A stretch of 64,000 bases of DNA from Sapria himalayana (taxonomy: Eukaryota > Streptophyta > Magnoliopsida > Malpighiales > Rafflesiaceae). The stretch is taken from positions 527,246 to 591,245 of the forward strand of contig JAREIK010001466.1 in the NCBI GenBank assembly GCA_029783825.1, given 5' to 3'. A program made the translations under genes and the position numbers. Under the pieces are notes generated by a model, which was not told the origin of the DNA, did not search any database, and saw only the letters and a program-made list of their open reading frames with translations. This document shows positions 23,751 through 37,227 of this stretch, piece by piece (the stretch's first letter is position 1; each line of letters opens with the position of its first letter).

Positions 23751-25261
23751 ATAGGGAGATAGATAGATTGATTGATAGACAATTAGATAGATTGAAAGAT
23801 AAATAGATAGATTGACAGATAGATAGACAGATCGATTGATCGATAGATAGATAGAAAATAGAAAAACAAATAAACTAATAGATAGAGTTAAACACTGAAT
23901 GACAGACTATTGATAGACAGACAAACATATAGATAGATAGATAGTAATAAAGATAGATATATAGCAAAAATATATCGAAAGATTAGTAGAAATATTGATA
24001 AATACATTTTTAGAAAGATTGATAGCCAGATTGATAGATAGATTACTACACAAATTGATAGACCGATTGATAGATATATAGATAGAAAGATTGATAAACA
24101 AAAATAAAAATAAATAGATATATAGATTGATCGATAGATAGATAGTCTGATAGATGATTAGAAAAATAAATAGATAGATAGATAGAAAAATAAATAAACA
24201 AATAGGTAGATAGAAATATAATAGATAGATTGACAGAAAGATAGAATGACCGAAAGATATATAGATAGATAAATAGATTGATGGAATGATTGATAGACTT
24301 ATAAATATATAAATGGATATAATGAAAGATATATACAAAGATTGGAAGATTGATAAAATATTTTTAGATAGATAGATAGACAGACAGATAGACAGACAGA
24401 CATATAGATAAATAGATAGATAGAAATATAGATAGAGAGATAGATTGATTGATTGATAAATAGATTGATATATAAATTGATAGGTAGATTGATAGACAGT
24501 TTAATAGAAAGATTTATAGCCATATTGATAGATAGACAGATAGATATATAAATATATAGATAGTTAGATAGTTAAATAGATATATAGAAAGACAAATAGA
24601 CATATAGATAGACAGATAGATAGATAGATAGATAAATAAATAAATAAATAGATAGATAAATAAACAAAATAATAGATAGATATATATAAATATAGATAGA
24701 CAGATAGAAAGATAGAGTGATAAATAGATTGTTAATTAGATTAATAGATAGATTGATAGGTAGTTTGATAGACAAGTTAATAGATAGATTTCTAAACATA
24801 TCGATAGACATATAGATAGATATATAGATTTATAGATAGATATATAGTTAGATAGACATATAGATCAACAAAAAAATAGACTAAGAGACAAATAGATAGA
24901 TACATAGATAGATATTTAGATAACAGATGAAAGCTAGATTATAAGACTGATATATAGATAGATAGACAAATATTTAGACAAATCGATAGATTTATAGATA
25001 GATAGGTTTTAGACATATAGATAAAAAGATTATTACACAAATAGAGAGATATATTGATATATAGATAGATAGATAGACAAATAGATAGAGTGATAGATAG
25101 ACACATAAATGATAGATAGATAGATAGACAAAAAAGTTAGATAGACAAAAAATAGATAGTTAGATAAATAAACATATAGATAGATAACTATAATAATATA
25201 TATTTAAATAGATAGATAGATAGATAGATAAACATAAATATAGAGAGAAAGATAGACAGAC

Positions 25262-25300
<39 letters not shown>

Positions 25301-25644
25301 TTAATAGACAAATTGATAGACAAATTGATCAACAAATTGAAAGACAAATTGATTGATAGATTTATAGATAGATATATATGTAGATTGATAGATAGAATGA
25401 TAGACAGAAATACAGAAAAATATATAGATAGATAGATACATTGATAGATAGAAAAATAAAATGATTGATTATTATACATATATATAAATATACAAATAGA
25501 TAGACAGATAAATAGATATATAGATAGAAAAATAGATAGAGAGAAAATTAGAGAAAGATAGATATGTAGATATATAGATACATAAATAGATAGATAGATA
25601 ATTATAGAGATATAAAGTAAGATAGATAAATAGATAGACATATT

Positions 25645-25645
<1 letters not shown>

Positions 25646-25730
<85 letters not shown>
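25646..25730. repeat. Compound (CA)n(TA)n run
   Basis: About 55 bp of pure CA is followed by about 25 bp of pure TA and then GTATATA. Pure dinucleotides inside a degenerate tetranucleotide array suggest recent slippage. Confidence 0.9.
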
Positions 25731-25734
<4 letters not shown>

Positions 25735-28171
25735 GACCGATAGATAAAAAAGAGACATACAGGCTGATAAATAGACAAATAGAAAGAATGAGAAATAGAC
25801 AAACATACACACATTTATAAAGATAGATAGATGGATAGATTAGAAAATAGATATTTGACAGATATATATAAATATAGATAGAAAGATAGACAAAAAGATA
25901 GATAGATTGATAGACAAACATATAGATAAATAGAAAGATAGATAGCTATATAGTTAGATAGATAGATAGACACATAGATATAAAGATAGATAAATAGATA
26001 GACAGCTAGATAGATGATAGATAGATAGATAGATAGATAAATACATACATAGATAGATAGGTAGATAGATATATAGATAGAGAGAATGATAGATAGATAT
26101 ATAAATAGATAAATAAATAGACAGACATATAGATTTATAAATATATAGAAAGATATAAAGACATATAAATAGATAGATAGATAGATAGACAGATAGATTG
26201 ATTAATTGTCAAATTGATAGACTAAATGATATACAGAGAGATACACATATAGATAGATAGATAATTGATAGATAGATAGAATATAGATAGATAGAAATAT
26301 AGATAGATAGATATACATATACATAGATAGACTGATTGCAAGATAGGTAGGTAGCTTGGTAGGTATGTATGTAGGTAGGTAGATAAATAGAGAGATAGAA
26401 AGATTGATAGATAGAAATATCGACAGATTGATAGAAATATTGATAGACATAGTGATAGACAAATAGAATTATAGATAAATAGATAAATAGATATATAGAT
26501 AGAAAGACATATACATAGATAGAAATAATGCTAGAGAGGTAGGTAGCTAGGTAGGTAGGTAGATAGGTAGATAGAGAGATAGAAAGATAGATAGATCGAT
26601 AGAGAGATTGAGAAATAGATAGATTGATAGATAGATAAATAATTAGAAATATATACAGACAGACAAATAGATAGATTGACAGATAGATAGGTAGATAGAC
26701 ATATAGATAGATAGATATATATATACAGATATATAGACATATAGATAGATAGATAGATAGACATATAGATAGTTAGATAGATAGACATATAGTTAGATAG
26801 ATAGTTAGATAGATAGATATATAGATATATAGGTATATAGATAGATAAATAGATAAATAGATAGATTGACAAGTAGACACAGATAAACAGACAGACTGAT
26901 TGATTGATTAATGTGATAGATTAATAAACCGATTAATAGAAGATTGATAGGCATATTGATAGATAGATTGATAGATATTTAAACAAGTTGATAAATAGAT
27001 AGATAAATAGTCTGATAAATAGTTTGATAGACAAATAGAAATGTAGACAGACAAATAGTTGGTTGACAATTAGAAAGAGAGATTGAAAGGTATATTAATA
27101 GATACATTGATAGACAAATAGATACACAGATAGATATATAGACAAATAGATAGACACATAGATAAACATATAGATAGATTGTTTGATAGATATATAGATA
27201 GATAGATTATTAGACAAATAGATAAACAAACATACATGTAGATATATAGATAGATATATAGATAAATAGATAGACAGATAGATATACATATATAGATAGA
27301 TAGACAGATAGAGAGATAGATAAACAGATAGATATATAGGTAGATAGATTGATATAAACATAGACAGATAGAATGATAGATAGATAGACATACAAGTAGA
27401 TTAATAAACAAAAAAATAGATATAAAGACAAATAGGCAGATAGACAAGAAAATTAATAGATAGAGAGATAGATAGATACGTTGACACATAGACAAACATA
27501 AAGATAGATTGAAAGATGGAAAGATAGATAATTAGATTTATAGATTTATTGTTAGATAGATAAATAGTCAAATACATAGATAGAAATATATATGGATGGA
27601 TGGATAGATTGATAGATAGACACATAAATAGAGAGACAGATTAATAAATAGATAGAAAGATAGCTAGATAAACAGATAAAAAGATAGAAACATAGATAAA
27701 CACATAGATTGACAGATTGATAGACAACTATATAGACAAAATGATAGATAGAAATTTAGACAGAAAGAAAGATAGATAGATATTTAGACAGACAGATAGA
27801 TTGATTGATAAATATATAGATAGAAAGTTAGCGAAATAGATATAGAGATAGATAGACATACAGATAGATTGATAGATTGATAAATAAATAAATAGAAAGA
27901 AAGATAGATAGACAGACAGATAGATAGATAGATAGATAGTGATATAAATAGATAGATAGATAAATACATTGATAGATAGAAAGGTAGTCATATAGATAGA
28001 TAAATAGATGGATAGATAGATAAATATATTGATAGATAGATAGACAGATCGATAGACGATATAGATAGAGAGAAAGATAGATAGACATATTGATAGATAG
28101 ATAGATAATAGATAAATATATAGATTGACAGAAAGATAGAAAGATAGATAGATATATAGACATATAGATAG

Positions 28172-28202
<31 letters not shown>

Positions 28203-31200
28203 GATATATATATTAATATAGACAGATAATAGACAAATAGATAGAGTTATAGATATACATATAGATAGACTTATAGATAGATAGATATATAGATAGATAT
28301 ATAAATAGATAGATAGATAGATAGAGATATATATATATATATATATATAGAAAGACAGACAGACAGATAGATATATAGATAGATAGATATAAAGACATAT
28401 AAATAGCAAAATAGATAAATGTCTAATAGATAGATAGATAGATAGAGAGATTAATAGAGACACACATATAAATTTACAGACAAATAGAAAGATAGAAAGA
28501 AATAAAGATAGCTAGATAGATAGATAAATTGATAGATAGATCGATAAAATGATAGACAGATAGATAAATAAATAGATAGACAGATAAATAAATTGATAAA
28601 TAGATGCATAAAGAGAGATAAACAGATATATAGACATATTATTAGACATATACATAGATAGATAGATAAAAAAAATAAACATATAGATAGATAGATGAAT
28701 AGATAGATTGAAAGATAGATAGATAGTTTGATAGAATGATAGGTAGACATATAGATTGAAAGATAGATAGATAGATAGACAAATAGATAGAAAAATAGAT
28801 AGATATATTGATATAAAAATAGATAGTTAGATAGATATATAGATTGATAAATAAATATATAGATAAAGTTAGAGAAAAAGATAGACAAATAGATAGATAG
28901 ATATATATATATATATAGATAAAAAATTTAGAGACATATTATTAGACTAATACATAGATTGATAGATAGATAAATAGAAATATTTGTAGACAAATTGATA
29001 AATATATAGATAAACATATAGTTTGACATATAGATATTTAGATAGATAGATAGACAGACATATTTATAGAAAAATAGATAGATTGAGAGATAGTCAGACA
29101 TATCAAAAGATAGATAGATAGATAAAAAAAGATAGACATATATAGACAAAAAGATAGACAGTTAGTTAAAAAGATAGATAGACATAGAAATATAAATATA
29201 GATAGAGAGAAATATAGAGAGATAGATAGATATATAAATAGATAGATAATTATATAGATAGACATACAAATAGATAGATATATAGATAGATAGATAGATG
29301 AATATATAGTCTAATAGATAGAAAAATATATAAATAGATAGATAGTCAGACAAAAAGATAGGTAGAAAGATAGATAGATAGATTTATAGATAGACAGACA
29401 AATAGATATTTATACCAAAATAAATAAAAGAAAGAATTATAGATAGTTTGATAGAAAAGTATGCAGACTAATAGATAGATAGATAGATCGATAGATTATT
29501 TGATAGATAGATAGATGAATTGATAGAAAGAAACATAGACATATATTTGGACAAATAGATATATAGATAAATTGATGAATAATTAGATAAACTGAAAGAA
29601 AGACAAATAGATAGATAGATAGTTATATTGATAGATAGCTAGATAGATAGACAAATTGATGGATAGATAGATAGAAACATAGATAAATAAATATACAAAG
29701 GACATATAAATAGATAGATAGATAGATAAATATATTAATAGATAGAAAGATATATAGATAGATTGATTGATAAAAAATAGGCATATAGATAGAGAGATAG
29801 ATAGACATATTTATAAATAGATATATAGACAGATTAATAGATAGATATATTGATAGAAGGATAAATAGATTGATAGATAAATAGATAGATAAATAAACAA
29901 ATAAGTAGATAGATAGATACATATATTGAAAGAAAGATAGATAGATAGACTGAAAGATAGATATATTGATAGATAGATTAATAGATAGAAAGGAAGATAG
30001 ATTGACAGAGAAATAGATAGAAATAAAGATAGATAGATAGAAAAATTAATAGAAACATTAATAAATTAAATTGATACACAAATAGATAGTCTAATAGATT
30101 GATAGACAGATGGATAGATAGATTGATAGACAAATCAATATTTATATTTATAGACAAATTGATTGCAGATTGATAAATTGATAGATAGAGAGATTGATAT
30201 AAATTTAGATAGATAATTAAATAAATAGATAAATAAATAGATAGATAAATAGATAGATACATAAACATATATATAGATAGATTGATAGACCGATAGATAT
30301 GAAGATATAAAGATAGATAGACAAACATACAGATAGATAGATAGATCGGTAGATTGATATAAATATACATAGATAGATAGACAAAAAGATATAAAATTAA
30401 AAAGATAGATATATAGATAGATAGAAATATTGATAAAAAAATAAATATAATGATAGAGAGATAGATAGATAGACAGACAGATAGATAAATAGATAGATAG
30501 ATAGACAAATAGATAGATACAAAGAGGGTTATAAATATAGACAGATAGAATAACAAAATGATTGATCAAAGATATAAAGATTTATAGATAAAAAGATAGA
30601 TTGATTGATCAAATTATAGATATAAAGATAGATAGATTGATATACAGATAGATCGATACCTAGATAAATAGATAGATATTTAGATATATATATATACACA
30701 CACACACACACTTATAAATAGACAAATAGATAAATAGATATAAAGGAAGATAAATAGGTAGAAAGTTAGACATATAGATTGATAGTTAAACATTATATAA
30801 ACAAATATATATAAATATAGATAGATAAACACATAGATAGACAGATATATAGACATATAGATTGACAGAAAGACTGATAAATATACAGACAGACAGACAA
30901 ATAGAATACTAGAAAGAAAGACAAATAGATTGATATTCAAAAATACAGAAAGAAATATAGATAAATTGATATACAAATAGATAGACATAATGATAGATTG
31001 ATTGATAGAAAAATGATATTCAAATAGATTGATAAATAGATAGATATGTAGAAAGATTTATAGACAAATTGATATTTAGATTTATAGACAGATTGAAAGA
31101 TAGATAGATAGATAGACATTTTGATATAAATATAGGTAGATAGATAGATAGATAAACAACTAGATATATAGACAAATAAATAGATAGATATATAGATATA

Positions 31201-31844
31201 CAGATAGAAATATAGATTGATAGATAGAAAAATAAATAGATAAATAGATAGATAAAAATATACACAGGTAGATAGATTGAAAGATAGATATATAGATAGT
31301 TAGACAGATAGACAAATAGATAAATAAACATATAGATAGACATATAGATAGTCTGATAAATAAAAATATATATAGAGTGAAATAATGAAAGATAGATCAA
31401 AAGATAAATAGTACATAGATTGATAGATAGAAAGATAGTTAGAAAGTTAGATAGATAGTTAGATTGATAGATAGATACACAGATAGTTAGATAGATTATT
31501 AGCTATATGTATATGAAGATAGATAGATAGATAGAGAGGTAGCTAGATAGATAGATACATAGATATATAGATAGATGGATAAATATATTAATAGATAGAT
31601 TAATAGATAAATTTTTGAAAGATTGATAGAAATATTAATAAATAGATAGATAGATAGATTAAAATAAAGATAGATAAATAGATAGTTAGATATATACAAA
31701 GACATATAGAATGACAGATAGAATGATAGATAGATAGATACATAGTAAAATGAATTAATTAGATAGACAAATAGATAGACATAAAGATACATAGAAATAT
31801 ACAAAGATTGATAGATAGAAATATTGATTGATAGATATATAGAT

Positions 31845-31862
31845 AGATAGATAACTATACAA
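31845..31862 (+). repeat. LINE target-site duplication, left copy
   Basis: AGATAGATAACTATACAA lies directly before the LINE and is repeated without mismatch at 38467-38484 after its A-rich tail. It derives from the GATA array, and AACTATAC makes it more specific than plain array. Confidence 0.85.
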
Positions 31863-31990
31863 TATACATTTTTTAAGCAGCAGCCCCCTTCTTCTTGAAA
31901 TGCTCTCAACTTCTTAGAGAGAAGAACAGTTTCCTAGATAGAGAAACCTGCAATTAGGTAGAAGAAGAAGCAAGTTTTAAGCTAATTTTA

Positions 31991-33303
31991 ATGGAATTGG
32001 ATTACATAGTTAATAAGAAGTCCTTTTATGATTTTATTAGAAAAACCGTGCCCCCTATCGCGAGCTTCTCGCAAATTCAAGCAAAAAATATCGAGGAACC
32101 CTCGATATTCTTCTCGGCGGAGGAAATTCAAAAGTTCTCTGCAACTCATACACACACACTTGTGGGAAAATTTTCGCATGGAAGGCCTCGTATTGACGAT
32201 ATTAGGGCATTCTTAGAATCATTGAAACTTAGAACCTTGATCAAAATCAGACTTATTGATGAGAAACATGTGTTACTACAACTTCATTCCGAGGAGGATT
32301 TCCATCGTTTATGGTTTAAAGGAGCTTGGTATATCATGGGATACCCCATGAGAATCTTTAAATGGACTCTAAGATTTAACAAAAAGGAGGAATCATCATT
32401 GGCCCCGGTAAGGATCCTATTACCTATGCTCCCGATTCACTACTTTGATAAATTGGCATTATATCGTATTACGTGTGTTTTGGGCTCTCCTCTTCTTCTT
32501 GATGGTGCTACGGAAACACTCTCTAGACCGAGTGTTACAAGAATCTATATAGAGGTGGACTTACAGAAATCTCTTCCTCACCGTATCTGGATTGGAAACA
32601 CAGAGGGAGGCGGTTTTTGGCAAACTATAGTTCCAGAATACCTCCCTCCTTTTTTGTGCATGCTGCAGAAAGATGGGACATGATATAGAGGTAAGTTTGG
32701 TTAACAAAAAAAGAAACGAAAATAAATAGAATCTAGAAGAGAAGAAAAGAGCATTTGAAAGTAAAGGAGAAATGGTTAAATATGAAAAAAAACTTCAACC
32801 GATTGTCCAAACAGACATACAGAATAAAGAAGTTGAAGATCAAAAATTAATTGAATATAATAGGTAGAATAGTGAGGAGGCAAGAATAGAATCCATAGAA
32901 AATGCTAAAAGGAGAGAAATGATGAAAAAAATTTCAGAGCTAAATAGGAGAACCATAAATCAAATGAAAAATAAGAAAAAAAAAATAAAAGCTGGCAGTG
33001 CTGGTTGAAGAAGATTCAGATGAACAATCAGAAATAAAAAGCTTGACTTCCCTCTATACGGATGGGGAAGACAATGAGCAGAAAATTAGAATCAATAACG
33101 ATGACATTAATATAGAAAAACTCAAGCTAAAACAAAAAATGGGAAATAGAGATTGGGCAATTGAAGAACTTAAAATAATGGCCATTCAATTGGATAGGGA
33201 TTGGAAAGATGGGAAGGAACAAGAACTAAGCTCAATAAGAAAACCTAGACTCATGAAAAAAAAGCATTTGAATAAGATATACGAAACTAAATGTACCACT
33301 TGA
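31991..33303 (+). pseudogene. LINE ORF1 (DUF4283-like RNA-binding protein), broken
   Basis: ORF1 proteins of this type bind the element's RNA. The first 230 codons are open (31991-32683) and have the usual DUF4283 course: VGKFSHGRP, then LIKIRLIDEKHVLLQL, FHRLWFKGAWYIMGYPMRIF and IWIGNTEGG. At about 32649 a run of six Ts puts the frame out by one. In the other frame the zinc knuckle CACCRKMGHDIEV follows, with its last Cys replaced by Ser. The C-terminal part to 33303 is Lys/Glu-rich and probably coiled-coil, with two TAG stops and a further frame change near the A run at 32971-32990. The ATG at 31991 fits a short leader. It ends 22 bp before ORF2. Confidence 0.85.
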
Positions 33304-33325
33304 GCACATGCTAAATCCATAAGAA

Positions 33326-36300
33326 ATGTATAAGTACATCTATTGGAATATTAGGGGAATAGCAAACCCCCCCCCCCCCCCCTCAAGAAATAGAATAAAA
33401 AAACTAATATATATGCATAAAATTAATCTCATTTCGATAGCTGAACCTATGGTGGATAAAGCTCAGCTAAATTATTATAAAAATTTATTAGGATTTGAAA
33501 ATGGGTATGCTAATAATAATGGAAAAATTTGGATTTTATGGAAAGATAACTTACATATAAAAATATTAAAAGAAACTAACCAACTAATAAACTTTAGTTC
33601 AAGTCAAGACGAAAATGAAATAATAACAATAATTTATGCAAAGAATAAAAGAGAAGAGAGAAAAAAATTATGGGAGGAAATGAAAAAAATTTCGATGGAA
33701 AAAAAGCCTTGGATTATCGGTGGAGATTTTAATATAGTTAGAAGTCTTAAAGAAAAGAAGGGTGGTAGGACACCAAATAAAGGAAGGATGTCTCACTTTA
33801 ATGATATAATAAATAAAACAAACTTAATAGAAGCTAAATTTTTAGGCTCACATTTTACATGGTGTAATAACTGGAGGAAAAAAGGCACAATATGGGCGAG
33901 ACTGGATAGAGTCTTATTTAATTTTAAATGGCTAGATCAAGTTGGCTCTACAGAAGTGAAGCACTTAAACAGAACCTGCTCTGATCACAGCCCATTATTA
34001 ATCATGATTAAAAAATCTACTCATACAGGAGGTTTTTTTAGATTCCAGAATTCTTGGTGTTTACACCATGATTTTTTAAAGATGGTGAAACAGTCCTGGA
34101 ATAAAGATACATTAGGAAATCCTATTCAAATATTAAATAATAAGTTGAGTAGATTAAAAGTTGAATTAAAAAAGTGGAATAAGGATACTTTTGGGAATAT
34201 AATTAAAAATATAAAAGATGCAGAGGAACTAGTATTAAAAAGAGAAATAGAATTTGAAAAAACTCAAAATATAGACAATAGAATTGCTCTTAGCAAGGCA
34301 CAAGCAGAATTAAATCTAAAAATATTAATGGAAGAGGTTTTTTGGAAACAAAATTCTAAAATTAAATGGCTTAAAGAAGGTGATAAAAATACAAAGTTTT
34401 TTTCAAAAAATAGCTAAGTTAAAATATCAGAAACATAGAATTAGAGGTATTAAAGATAATAAGGAAGAATGGCTTAAAAAAGATTGAGACATTCAAAACT
34501 ATTTTACAAATTTTTTTGAAAACCAATTAAGTGGAATAAGAGAACTAAAAGGAAATTCACTTTTAAAAAACATAGAAAATAAAATCACCATAGAAGATAA
34601 TAACATGCTAACTAAACATCCAGAAGAAGAAGAAATCAAAACAGCGATATATAGTATGAACAAAGATAGTGCAGCTGGACCGGATGGATGGAACAACTGA
34701 TTTTTCCAAGCCTGTTGGGATATAATAAAGAAGGATATAGAAAAAGTACTTAATAGTATATTTTGTGGGGCTGAATTTGGAAAAAAATAGAAAAGTTTTC
34801 ACATTATTCTCATACCTAAAATAGAGAATCCACAGAAAGGGGAGGATTTTAGACCAATAAGCCTATGCAACACTATTTACAAAATTGTATCTAAAATTTT
34901 ACAAAATAGATTAAATTCAATTTTACCTAAAATTATTTCTGAAGAACAAACCGGTTTTATGAAAAATAGATTAATAATGAAAAATATTTACTTGGCTAAA
35001 GAAATGAGTAGAGAAATAGGATCCAAAACAAGAGGGCAAAATGTTATTATAAAATTGGATCTATCCAAGGCTTTTGATAGAGTAGAATGAAGCATTCTCT
35101 GTTCTATCATGAGAAAGATGGGTTTCTCTGAAACATGGATAGATTTGATTTATAGATGTATTTCTAATACATGGGCTAGAATTATCACAAATGGAAAGGT
35201 AGGAGAAGAAATAATACTAGTTAGAGGTTTAAGACAGGGTGATCCACTTTCACCATCATTATTTAACATTTATCTGGAACTCTTAATAGTTACCCTTAAA
35301 GATAAAATGAGGAATGGTAGGATAGGCACATTCAGACAGCCGAGGAATACTCCATTAGTGAGTTTCCTTGCATATGCAGATGATGTAATTATATTCACTA
35401 ATGGCAGTAGCAAATCACTACATAATCTGATGAACTTATTGAAATGCATGGAGGAAGAAACAGGACAAAAATTAAATAAAAGAAAATGCCAATACACGGT
35501 ATCACATAAGGCTCCAATTGCATTAGCTCATAAAATCAAAAACATTTCGGGTTTCTCCCATAATAAAAAAGAAATGATCTATTTGGGCTGCCCGATATAT
35601 GAAGGTAAACTTAAGATAGTATATTTAGAATTTTTATTAAATAAGTTAAAAAAGAAAATCTCAAGATGGAAAGAGGAATATTTAAGTATGGGGGGTAAAA
35701 TTACTTTAATAAAACATGTTTTAGAAAGTCTTCTAATGCATAATATTATGATAATTCAACCTTCAATTTGTATTATTAAAAAAATTGAAAAAGAATTAGC
35801 TAACTTTTTATGTGGAAAAAAAGAGGGGAAATATAAATTACACTGGAAAAAATGGAGAGACTTATGCTACCCAGTTCAAGAAGCTGGATTGGGTTTTGTT
35901 AATCTTATAGATTTAGCAAAAGCAGGAGCAAGCAAAAGATGGTGGAGGTTGAAAGATAATAACAGTCTATGGTCAAAATTTATGAGGGCAAAATATTGTA
36001 TTAAGGATGATATCAATACAGTAAAGAATAAAAGTAAGTGTTCACAGATATGGACACAAATGCTTAATCAAAAAGAATTAGTTGATAGATTTTCTACACT
36101 TACTAAAAAATGATGGAAATGGAATTTAAGCTCGGATGGAACATTTTGACTAAAAACGGTAAAAAATGAATTAAGAAAAAAGTTAAAAGAACATACATTA
36201 TTCAAATGGGCTTGGAATAATGATAATCCACAAAAAATTAAAACTTTTATGTGGAAAGTTTATCTAATATTATCCCAATTGACAATAATTTAAAAAAAAA

Positions 36301-37227
36301 AGGTATTAAGCTGGTATCTAGATGTGAGTGTTGCTTAAATGAAATTGAAACATTGGACCATCTCCTTTCACATGGGAGAGTGGCAGTGGAGTTATGGAAA
36401 AGACTAGGTTTAGAAATGATTTTAAAATATGAACATCTAAACTTGAAACGTAGGCTTCAAAAATGGATTAATCTAAAAGTTTCTAGTCCAGTGCAGAAAT
36501 GGATTAAAATCAATGTGCCATTATTAGTTATCTAGTGCATTTGGAAGGCTAGAAATAAAAGTAGATTCGAAGGTTATAAAATGATAAAAGAAGATATCTG
36601 GAAAGATATTAAAGAAGAAACAAGTAAAATTTCAGAATTGAACCCTATAAAAAGTCAAGGCTCGAAGAGGGATAAAGAAACCTTAATTTTTTGGAATCTA
36701 AAAGAAAATCAACCTAAACAATTAAAAGTAATATGTATAAAATGGGAAAAACAACCTCAAGGTAATATAGCTCTAAACACAGATGGTAGCTTCGATAAAG
36801 ATATGGGCGAAGCAGGAGGTGGAGTTATTAGAGATTTGAAAGGATGGTTAATATTAGCCTTCAGTAGAAAGATGCAAGCATCCTTGGCCGTTCATGCTGA
36901 GATATTAGCTTAAAGAGAGGGAATTAAGTTATGTAGAAAACTAGAAATTAAAAATATAGATATTCAAATAGATTCAAAAATTGTTGTTAATTTAATCAAA
37001 AAGCAGACAAAGATGTGAAAATATGAAGATGACATAGAGGATATTCTAAATGATATGTACTTTCTAAACTTTTCCATAAAGCACATTTCAAAGAGGCGAA
37101 TGCATTAGCAGATATTTTAGCTAAAGAGGGAAAAAAGAAAGGTGATCAGGATTATAATGAAAAGAATTTACCAAAAAAATTTACTGGAATATTAAAACTT
37201 GATAGTAAAGATTTTCCTTTAAATTAG
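33326..37227 (+). pseudogene. LINE ORF2: endonuclease, reverse transcriptase, zf-RVT, RNase H; broken
   Basis: ORF2 nicks the target, reverse-transcribes the RNA and, in this lineage, carries its own RNase H. Endonuclease (33326-34010): WNIRGI, ISIAEPM, GGDFNIV, LDRVLFN and CSDHSPLL keep the key N, E, D, D and SDH residues. Reverse transcriptase (about 34800-35480): FRPISLCN, KLDLSKAFDRVE (motif A), GLRQGDPLSPSLF (B), LAYADDVIIF (C). The zf-RVT part (36320-36390) reads CECCLNEIETLDHLLSH with a later Cys lost. RNase H (36770-37140): LNTDGSF, HAEILA, IDSKIVV, ANALADILA keep the acidic residues. Breaks: one extra T in a T7 run near 34400, frame changes near 36255 and 37085, and nine in-frame stops. 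A 16-C run at 33367-33382 encodes prolines at an odd place. Confidence 0.9.

Larger units (their letters stand above)
21871..31862 (-). repeat. Degenerate (GATA)n array, inverted block, left of LINE
   Basis: At about 21870-21900 the array switches from TATC to GATA on the plus strand (ATTAGAGATTTATAGATATA) and stays so for 10 kb. Its reverse complement is indistinguishable in style from the TATC blocks. It contains AT runs at 22139-22200 and 23689-23747, and a compound CA/TA run at 25646-25730. Minus-strand YLSIY frames are array translations. Confidence 0.95.

Noticed and set aside
34485..37018. UGA and UAG read as tryptophan (altered genetic code) in the LINE
   Set aside because: The ORFs also use TGG, both TGA and TAG are involved, frameshifts are present and the setting is plant nuclear DNA; deamination of a silenced copy explains the pattern.
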